NCBI GenBank assembly: GCA_016191235.1
Contig: JACPOZ010000016.1
Coordinates: forward strand, 1-52,276
From: Gammaproteobacteria bacterium
GTDB taxonomy: Bacteria; Pseudomonadota; Gammaproteobacteria; Ga0077554; Ga007554
Direction: 5' to 3'
DNA length: 52,276 nucleotides
Shown here: one piece after another, positions 35,781 through 42,526 of the stretch
Layout: each line of letters begins with the position of its first letter
How positions within the stretch are numbered: the first letter of the stretch is position 1
Position numbers and translations under genes: made by a program
The notes under the pieces: model-generated
Databases searched by the model: none
Told to the model about the DNA's origin: nothing
Seen by the model: only the letters and a program-made list of their open reading frames with translations

Positions 35781-36930
35781 GAAACACAATCCACAATGTG
35801 CCACTCCCCGAAGTCGTTTTTTTTCAAGAAGGGACGGGGTTACGCAAATGGCAATGGACAAATGATGGGATGAAAGTCATTAATGTGACTAATATTTTAG
35901 GTGATGCTGCGGGAACTGTGGATGTCACCAATACTGACAAATATATTTCACTGGTAGAATTTGAAGAAAGATACAAACATTTCGCAGTAGAAAATGGTGA
36001 CTTCGTCGTCGCAAGCTCTGGTAATACCTATGGGAAGGTTGGAAAAATAACAGAAAAAGCCTTCCATTAGTTATGAATACAAGTGTAATACGTTTTCACA
36101 GTCTTGATTCCGAGAGGCTTGACAATAACTACCTTTATGCGTTCCTGCGGTCACCAAATTTCCACAACCAAGTAGAGCGGTTCGTAATCGGTGGGGCACA
36201 GCCAAATTTTGGTCCAACGCATTTGAAAAAGATGACAATACCGTTGCCTGACATTATCACTCAAAGGCGCATCGGTGAGACTGTCTCTGCCTATGATGGT
36301 CTGATCGAAAACAACCGGCGGCGGATACAGTTGCTGGAACAGGCCGCACGGCTGCTCTACAAGGAATGGTTCGTCCACCTCCGATTCCCCGGCCACGAAC
36401 ATGTCAAAATCAAAGACGGCGTACCGGAGGGGTGGGAGAAGAAGCCGATTGGCGAGCTGGCGCCGTTCAAGTATGGCAAGGCGCTAAAGGAAGAAAATCG
36501 GATTCCGGGGTCGCATCCAGTATACGGTTCAAGCGGAATCGTCGGAACACACGACAAACCTCTCGTGGCAGGGCCTGCAATTATCGTTGGTAGAAAAGGT
36601 AATGTTGGCAGCGTTTACTGGTCGAAGAGGGACTTTTTCCCAATCGATACGGTGTACTACATTGAGGCCGAGAATTGCGGCCTTTATTTGTACTACGCGC
36701 TGCTGCACACGCAGTTCATCAACACCGATGTCGCAGTCCCAGGCCTCAATAGAGACTACGCTCACAGCCGAACACTACTCGTCCCAGACGACAAAATTCT
36801 CACGCTCTTCGAGCAACATACCGAAGTAATGCACGACCAGATTGATCGACTTACGAAATACAATCAAGCTTTAACCAAAGTGCGCGACCTGCTCCTCCCG
36901 CGCCTGGTGAATGGAGATATAGTGGTATGA
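35777..36930 (+). pseudogene. hsdS: Type I specificity subunit HsdS, split by a one-base frameshift
   Basis: The DNA-recognition subunit, with two target-recognition domains (TRDs). The first 97 residues (to GKITEKAFH) end at a TAG at 36068-36070, and the rest resumes at 36073 in another frame as MNTSVIRF. One extra C near 36064 would restore AFPLVMNTSV. Beyond the break are the end of TRD1, the central repeat (YDGLIENNRRRIQLLEQAARLLYKEWF), TRD2, and the C-terminal coiled coil ending LLPRLVNGDIVV. The combined length of about 382 is normal. It is more AT-rich than hsdM. Pseudogene, sequencing error or reversible switch cannot be separated here. Confidence 0.85.
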
Positions 36931-37682
36931 GTAGGAAATATCCTCAGTCCGATATCAAGATACTTTACGGACTAGCTGCCGCTCGATGTGCGTTTCCGAA
37001 GTGTCGCCATGAGTTGGTTCTTGAAGGAACCTCTGCCGACAAAACGAAGCAGATCGGTAAGATCGCCCATATCGTTGCTCATTCACAGGGAGGGCCTCGT
37101 TCAGACCCGACATACCCTAAGCACAAACTGGACACCTACGAAAACTGGCTGCTCCTCTGCCCGACTTGCCACGACACCGTTGATGCCCACGAGGGCAAAC
37201 ACGATGTGCAATTTCTACGGAACCTGAAGATCGAGCATGAACGATGGGTTCAAGAAACCCTCAATGACTCCATGTCAGAAGTTACGTTTGCAGAGCTAGA
37301 GGTGGCCATTCGCGGCATTGCTCAGCAGAAAGCAGATAAGACCGTTGGCTTTACAGTCATTACGCCAGACGAAAAGATCGCCAAGAATCAATTATCAGAT
37401 GCCACTCGCGCCATGATCGCCATGGGATTGATGCAGGGTAGTCAAGTAAAGGCATACCTTGAGAGCGTGGAGCAGTCGGACCCTGGGTTTATCAATCGCT
37501 TGATTGCGGGCTTTAAAGAAAAATACATCCAATTAATCAGTGATGCGCAGCTGAATAGTGACGCGATATTTGAAGATCTGCTTGATTTTTCCTGCGGGAG
37601 TGCGACTGACTTTCGCACGCGAGCGGCCGGACTCGCCCTTCTTTCCCATCTATTTGAGACATGCGAGGTCTTCAAGAAATGA
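36927..37682 (+). CDS. HNH nuclease-domain component of an ABC-3C-type system
   Basis: A 251-residue protein. The N-terminal HNH/zinc region has CAFPKC, then the HIVAHSQGG histidines, then LCPTCHDTVDAHE (residues about 20-85). The C-terminal 130 residues are helical without a known enzyme motif, as expected of the C-terminal partner domain of ABC-three-component conflict systems. The two genes after it encode a matching middle component and a DUF2326-like ATPase. Its start overlaps the hsdS stop (ATGA) and its stop overlaps the next start. Likely role: the nuclease effector of an anti-phage or anti-plasmid system. Confidence 0.75.
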   Translation: MSRKYPQSDIKILYGLAAARCAFPKCRHELVLEGTSADKTKQIGKIAHIVAHSQGGPRSDPTYPKHKLDTYENWLLLCPTCHDTVDAHEGKHDVQFLRNLKIEHERWVQETLNDSMSEVTFAELEVAIRGIAQQKADKTVGFTVITPDEKIAKNQLSDATRAMIAMGLMQGSQVKAYLESVEQSDPGFINRLIAGFKEKYIQLISDAQLNSDAIFEDLLDFSCGSATDFRTRAAGLALLSHLFETCEVFKK

Positions 37683-37906
37683 TCCTGCCCTCAAAGCACA
37701 TCTCGGAGGAGCAGGCACTGCTCGGTGTTGGTGCGGTTCTTCTCGACGAGTTGCGGAACCCGCAAACAGTGACCAGCCTTTGGGAAAAGGTGCGGACACA
37801 TCGTTCCGTCGGTACCTTTGAGCGCTTCGTCTTGGCTCTGGATATGCTACACATAACCGGCGTCGTATCAATGTCGAATGGACTGATCGAGAGGGAAAGC
37901 AGATGA
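37679..37906 (+). CDS. ABC-3C middle component (MC6-like small winged-helix protein)
   Basis: A 75-residue protein beginning MILPSKHISEEQALLGVGA, with the theme VTSLWEKVR and FVLALDMLHITGVV. This matches the small helix-turn-helix-like middle component 6 of ABC-3C systems. The frame is open further upstream to 37661, but the ATG at 37679 gives an ATGA overlap with the HNH gene and the conserved N-terminus. It probably links the ATPase to the effector. Confidence 0.72.
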   Translation: MILPSKHISEEQALLGVGAVLLDELRNPQTVTSLWEKVRTHRSVGTFERFVLALDMLHITGVVSMSNGLIERESR

Positions 37907-39666
37907 TTCATGGCATTTATGCCAACCAGCCTAGCTTCCACCCGGTTGAATTTACAACGGGGCTTAATGTTGTCCTAGCAGAGCGCACTGATGCTTCGTC
38001 CAAAAAGGACACACGAAACGGGCTCGGGAAATCGACGCTGATTGAGATCATCGATTTTTGCTTGGGGTCCAGAGCAACAAAAGGCAAGGGGCTGATTCAA
38101 GAATCGCTCGCGGATTGGGCCTTCACCATTGATATAACGCTTGCCGGTCACCGTATTAAGGCCACTCGCGCCATCGCGACCCCAAATCGCATTAGCATTG
38201 AGGGGCCGACGGCCAACTGGATCGAACAGCCCGATAGGGATGAAGAAACTGGCGAACGCATTTTCAACTGGGAACGGTGGAAAACTCTTCTCGGGTGGGC
38301 GTTATTCGGGCTGCCACGCTCCAATGATGCCTTCAAATACACGCCCACCTACCGCAGTCTGATCTCCTACTATGTCCGGCGTGGGCACGATGCTTATGAC
38401 GATCCCTTTCGGCATGTCAGACAGCAGAAGCCATGGGATATCCAACTGAACACCGCATACCTATTGGGGCTGAATTGGGAGTACGCGTCTCAATGGCAAA
38501 GCCTGAAGGATCAGGAGAAAGGCATCAAAGCGATCGATCAAGCCATCAAGACCGGAGCCATGGAAGGGATGATCGGTACTGTTGGCGAATTGGAGGCGCA
38601 GCGGATTCAGTTGGAGCAGGTGGTTAAGGGGGCCGAAAGCGCTCTAAGCTCATTTAAGGTGCATCCACAATACGATTCGATCCAGATGGAAGCAGATCGA
38701 ATTACTGGCGAACTACATGAACTGGTCAATCAGAACATTGGCGACAGAAGGCGACTCTCGCGGTACAAAGAGTCCATATCGGACGAGAAGCCGCCAAATT
38801 CGTTGGCCCTAGAGAAACTCTATGAAGAAACCGGCCTCGTGTTTCCAGCGGCCGTTCGCCGTACTCTTGCCGAGGCTAAAGAATTTCATGAACGCATCGT
38901 CGTTAACCGTCGTGCTTTTCTGGAAACGGAAATATCCAGAATCGAAAGGGCAATCCAGGATCGCAATGCGACAATCAAACAACTTACAGAGTCACGCGCT
39001 GCCTCGTTGGAAGTCTTGCGCACTCACGGGGCGCTTCAGGAGATGACCAAGCTACAAGAGCGGAATGTTGAGATAAAGGGCCGTCTTGACAGGGTGCAGT
39101 CCAGAATCCGAGAAGTTAAAGAACTCAACGTCCGTAAACGTGAGATAAAAGTGGCCAAGACGGAACTTACCAAAATTGCCGAGCAGGATTACGACCAAAG
39201 ACGCGAAGCATGGAGCGAGGCTGTCCGGATATTCAACGATCACTCGCAATCTCTCTACAAAACCCCTGGCAAGCTTGTGATTGACATTGCGGACACTGGA
39301 TACAAATACCAGGTTGAGATTGAACGCAGTGGTAGCGGCGGTATAGGGAAGATGAAGGTCTTTTGCTTCGATCTTACGTTGCTCCAGCTCGCGCAGAAAA
39401 TATCTGGCCGTGTCAATTTCCTGGTACACGATAGCATTCTTTACGACGGTGTTGATTCCCGGCAAAGGGCACTTGCACTTGAACGGGCAGCTAATGTGAC
39501 TGATGAATTCGGCATTCAATACATATGTACCCTGAATTCGGATATGGTTCCCCGCGATGACTTCTCTGATGGCTTCGATTTTGACCAGCATGTCCGTTTG
39601 ACGCTCACGGATAAAGCTCAATCGGGGAGTCTTCTTGGTGTCAGGTTCGAAAGGCGAGGGAAATGA
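37903..39666 (+). CDS. DUF2326-family ABC/SMC-like ATPase of an ABC-3C system
   Basis: A 587-residue SMC/RecN-like ATPase. The Walker A NGLGKSTL is at residues 39-46 and is followed by IIDFCLGS. A long coiled coil (about 200-440) separates it from the C-terminal half, where FLVHDSILYDGVD (near residue 505) carries the DUF2326 Walker-B-like motif. These proteins are the ATP-driven sensor in ABC-3C conflict systems described by comparative genomics. It overlaps the middle component (ATGA), and its stop overlaps a leftover hsdR start (ATGA at 39663). Confidence 0.82.
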   Translation: MIHGIYANQPSFHPVEFTTGLNVVLAERTDASSKKDTRNGLGKSTLIEIIDFCLGSRATKGKGLIQESLADWAFTIDITLAGHRIKATRAIATPNRISIEGPTANWIEQPDRDEETGERIFNWERWKTLLGWALFGLPRSNDAFKYTPTYRSLISYYVRRGHDAYDDPFRHVRQQKPWDIQLNTAYLLGLNWEYASQWQSLKDQEKGIKAIDQAIKTGAMEGMIGTVGELEAQRIQLEQVVKGAESALSSFKVHPQYDSIQMEADRITGELHELVNQNIGDRRRLSRYKESISDEKPPNSLALEKLYEETGLVFPAAVRRTLAEAKEFHERIVVNRRAFLETEISRIERAIQDRNATIKQLTESRAASLEVLRTHGALQEMTKLQERNVEIKGRLDRVQSRIREVKELNVRKREIKVAKTELTKIAEQDYDQRREAWSEAVRIFNDHSQSLYKTPGKLVIDIADTGYKYQVEIERSGSGGIGKMKVFCFDLTLLQLAQKISGRVNFLVHDSILYDGVDSRQRALALERAANVTDEFGIQYICTLNSDMVPRDDFSDGFDFDQHVRLTLTDKAQSGSLLGVRFERRGK

Positions 39667-39818
39667 ACGCCTACACCGAAGACACCCTCGTCCAGCAGTC
39701 CACGCCCGACTACCTGGATCGGCAGCTCGACTGGAAGTCGGTCTACGTCTGCAACAATCAGGACTTCGGGTCAGGTAGCTTTTTGGGCTGCGGCCCAGCA
39801 AGGTGGCTATATGAGTGA
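39663..39818 (+). pseudogene. 5' fragment of hsdR, copy 1
   Basis: A 51-residue frame, MNAYTEDTLVQQSTPDYLDR then QLDWKSVYVCNNQDFGSGSF, that matches the N-terminus of the complete HsdR at 42526 (YTEDTLVQQTTADYFEQQLG). By hand alignment the first 120 nt are about 80% identical. It overlaps the ATPase stop by ATGA and is cut off at the rhuM-fic start. It is an hsdR remnant, too short to be functional. Confidence 0.8.
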
Positions 39819-40809
39819 CATCATCATCTTCGAGGCGGAGAGCCAGCAGGTAGAGGTACGGCTGGATGGGGAAACCTTGTGGCTGAGCCTTCAACAGTTG
39901 GCCGATCTGTTTGGCAGGGACAAGTCGGTTATTTCCCGTCATCTTAAAAACATATTTGACACCAATGAGTTAGAGCGTGGTGCAGTTGTTGCGAAAAATG
40001 CAACAACTGCCGCCGACGGCAAGACCTATCAGGTCGAATACTTCAACCTCGACGTCATCATCTCCGTCGGCTACCGGGTGAATTCCAGCCAAGCCACCCG
40101 CTTCCGTCAATGGGCCACCCGCGTGCTGCGCGACCACCTGACTCTGGGCTACAGCCTCAACGAGTACCGCCTGGCCCAACAAGGGCTGACGGAACTGGAG
40201 CAGGCGGTGGACCTGCTGGGCAAGACCTTGACCCGGCAGGCGCTGGTGACTGACATCGGACGGGAAGTGGTCAGCCTGATTCTGGGCTACGCCAAGACCT
40301 GGCGTTTACTGCTGGATTACGACGAAGGCAAGCTCGGTGTGCCCGCCGCTGCCCAGCCTGCGCGGGGTGTGCTGCGGCTTGAAGAAGCGCGCCGGGCGCT
40401 GGATGCCCTGGCTGGGGAACTGCGCCAGCGCGGCGAGGCCAGCGAGTTGTTTGCCCGTGACCGGGGCGAGGGACTGGCGGCCATCCTCGGTAATATCGAG
40501 CAGACCATGTTTGGCGACGCGCTTTACAAAACCCGCGAGGAGCGCGCTGCCCACCTGCTCTATTTTGTGATCAAGAACCATCCGTTCTCGGACGGCAACA
40601 AACGCTCCGGGGCCTTTCTGTTTTTACTCTATCTGCGCCAGGAGGGGATGCGTCTGACCCTGGATGAAAATGGCCTGACGGCGCTGACGCTGCTGATTGC
40701 CGAGAGTGACCCGAAAGCCAAGGACCTGATGGTGCGGCTGGTGATGAATCTGCTGGCCGTGGAGGCTGGGATAAATAAAAACGAGAACGCACCCCAGGCC
40801 GCACCATGA
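39811..40809 (+). CDS. RhuM-like / Fic-DOC fusion protein
   Basis: A 332-residue protein. The N-terminal half has the RhuM-type features WLSLQQLADLFGRDKSVISRH, AVVAKNATTAADGKTYQVEY and FRQWATRVLRDHL. The C-terminal half is a Fic/Doc domain whose active-site motif HPFSDGNKRSG starts at H257. Doc-type enzymes inactivate targets by nucleotidylation or phosphorylation, so a toxin-like or defence role is likely. A VapB-like antitoxin gene follows 50 nt later but is not an obvious partner. The ATG at 39811 lies within the hsdR remnant. Confidence 0.82.
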   Translation: MSDIIIFEAESQQVEVRLDGETLWLSLQQLADLFGRDKSVISRHLKNIFDTNELERGAVVAKNATTAADGKTYQVEYFNLDVIISVGYRVNSSQATRFRQWATRVLRDHLTLGYSLNEYRLAQQGLTELEQAVDLLGKTLTRQALVTDIGREVVSLILGYAKTWRLLLDYDEGKLGVPAAAQPARGVLRLEEARRALDALAGELRQRGEASELFARDRGEGLAAILGNIEQTMFGDALYKTREERAAHLLYFVIKNHPFSDGNKRSGAFLFLLYLRQEGMRLTLDENGLTALTLLIAESDPKAKDLMVRLVMNLLAVEAGINKNENAPQAAP

Positions 40810-40830
40810 GGCACAATAATTAACATCAAA

Positions 40831-40842
40831 TGATATGTATCA
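40831..40842. promoter_or_regulatory. Possible operator upstream of the VapB-like gene
   Basis: TGATATGTATCA, arms TGATA/TATCA with a 2-nt centre, 18 nt before the antitoxin start. Ribbon-helix-helix antitoxins often bind such sites, but this one is short and could be chance. Confidence 0.3.
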
Positions 40843-40859
40843 CTAAATAAGGTGTTGCT

Positions 40860-41057
40860 ATGCGCACGACCCTGAATATTGATGACCAATTACTGGATGA
40901 AGCCCGGCGCATTACCGGCATGGCCGAGAAGGCGGCCCTGGTGCGGGAGGGGCTGCGCGCCTTGATCGAACGCGAGAGTGCCCGCCGCCTGGCGCGACTG
41001 AGGGGCAGTGAGCCGCAGTTGGAGTCTGTGTCCCGTCGGCAGTCTGTGAAAGATTGA
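40860..41057 (+). CDS. VapB-family antitoxin, orphan
   Basis: A 65-residue protein MRTTLNIDDQLLDEARRITG with EKAALVREGLRALIERESARR, the ribbon-helix-helix plus linker of type II VapB antitoxins (DUF2191-like). The ribosome binding site is AAGGTG. A PIN-domain VapC normally follows, but here the next sequence is an hsdR fragment, so the toxin is missing. The C-terminal 15 residues (SEPQLESVSRRQSVKD) still resemble the toxin-binding tail of the family. Confidence 0.78.
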   Translation: MRTTLNIDDQLLDEARRITGMAEKAALVREGLRALIERESARRLARLRGSEPQLESVSRRQSVKD

Positions 41058-41067
41058 TCGTCTGACA

Positions 41068-41193
41068 TTGAACTACACCGAAGATACCCTTGTCCGGCGG
41101 ATCACCGCCGACTACCTGGAGCAGCAGTGCAAGGATTGGCCGACCATGACCAGACGGTGAACCTGCCGGGCAAGACCTTGACCGGCCAGGCAT
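41068..41193 (+). pseudogene. Second hsdR 5' fragment joined to a rhuM-fic internal fragment
   Basis: From a TTG at 41068 the frame reads NYTEDTLVRRITADYLEQQ, again the HsdR N-terminus, to a TGA at 41160. From about 41131 to 41193 the DNA instead matches 40181-40243 inside rhuM-fic (offset exactly 950), including GGGCAAGACCTTGACC. This is a scar made of two broken genes. The rest of the 222-nt gap before the next gene holds only a direct repeat. Confidence 0.7.
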
Positions 41194-41219
41194 GCCTTTC
41201 ATCTGGCCAGCACAAAACA

Positions 41220-41258
41220 TTTCATTTGGACGGCCGAAAAACTTTCATTTAGTCGGCC
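41220..41258. repeat. 16-nt direct repeat upstream of the AAA/DUF4143 gene
   Basis: TTTCATTTGGACGGCC (41220-41235) and TTTCATTTAGTCGGCC (41243-41258), spaced 23 nt start to start, about two helical turns. They end 21 nt before the ATPase gene, so they may be a regulator-binding site. Confidence 0.4.
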
Positions 41259-41279
41259 CCAGGGTTACACTTGACCTCT

Positions 41280-42526
41280 ATGACAGACGCTCCTCTCCAT
41301 GCCCGATTTCTGTTGCCCCGCCTGACCGAGGCGCTGGCGGATACGCCAGTGGTGTTGATCCACGGCCCGCGCCAATGCGGCAAAACCACCTTGGCCCGGC
41401 AGGTGGGCGATGCCGAGGGTTATGCCTATCTCAGTTTTGATGATGATGTGCAGCGCGCCTCGGCGCAGGCTGACCCGGTCGGCTTTGTCGCCGATCTGCC
41501 CGATAAGGTGGTGCTGGACGAAGTGCAGCGGGTGCCGGGCCTGTTCACCTCGCTGAAGGCGACTGTGGATGCTAATCGGCGGCCGGGGCGCTTCATTCTG
41601 ACTGGCTCAGCCAATGTGCTGCTGGTGCCCAAGCTGGCGGACTCACTGGCGGGGCGGATGGAAATCCTGCGCCTGCATCCGCTAGCCCAAGCCGAGCTGG
41701 CCGGGGCAAAACCCGGTTTTCTGCCCGCGTTATTCGGCAAGGGTTTCAAGGCGGGTGCTTCCTGCCATCGGCTGGGAAAGGCACTGGCCGAGCGCGTGGC
41801 CGCCGGTGGTTATCCGGCCGCGTTGGCACGCTCCACCGCCCGCCGCCGCGCTGCCTGGTATCGCGACTACACCCCGACACCCTGGTGCAGCGCGATGTGC
41901 GCGACCTCGCCCGCATCAGTGCCCTGGACGCCTTACCCCGTTTGCTGGCACTGGCCGCCGGGCAGTCCTCACGCCTATTGAATGTGGCCGATCTGACCGC
42001 GCCGTTCCAGTTGAGCCGACCAACCATTCGAGACTATATGACCCTGCTGGCGCGGTTGTTCCTGCTGGAAGAACTGCCACCCTGGCACAGCAACCGCCTG
42101 AGCCGCCTGATCAAGACACCCAAGCTGCACTTGGGCGACACCGGGTTGGCCTGCGCCCTGCTCGGCGCGGACGCGGCTACCCTGTGGGCGGATCGCGCCC
42201 TGTATGGGCAACTACTGGAAACCTTCGTTTATCAGGAGCTGCGCCGCCAGGCAAGCTGGCAGGAAGAGCCGGTGACGTTCCATCATTACCGCGACAAGGA
42301 AGCTGCCGAAGTGGATGTGGTGCTGGAGTCCGGCGGACAACTGTCCGGTGTCGAGATAAAGGCGTCCGCCACAGTGACGGCGGCGGACTTCAAGGGTCTG
42401 CGCAAGCTCAAGGATGCTGTTGGTAATCGCTTTGTGGCTGGGGTGGTGCTATACGATGGCAGTGCGGTCGCCTCCTTCGGCGACGGCCTGTTTGCGGTGC
42501 CGATTTCAATGCTGTGGGAAATATGA
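41280..42526 (+). pseudogene. AAA ATPase with DUF4143 domain, frameshifted
   Basis: The N-terminal part (from 41280) has the Walker A GPRQCGKTTL, VVLDEVQRVPGLF as Walker B, and FILTGSANVLL as sensor. It then loses frame after AAWYRDY near 41867. The C-terminal part continues in another frame from TLVQRDVRDLARIS to 42526, with HLGDTGLACALLG and the DUF4143 nuclease-like EAAEVDVVLESGG...GVEIKAS. One added base restores a continuous protein of about 415 residues. Such ATPases are common in mobile and defence regions; their function is unclear. The stop overlaps the hsdR start region. Confidence 0.8.
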
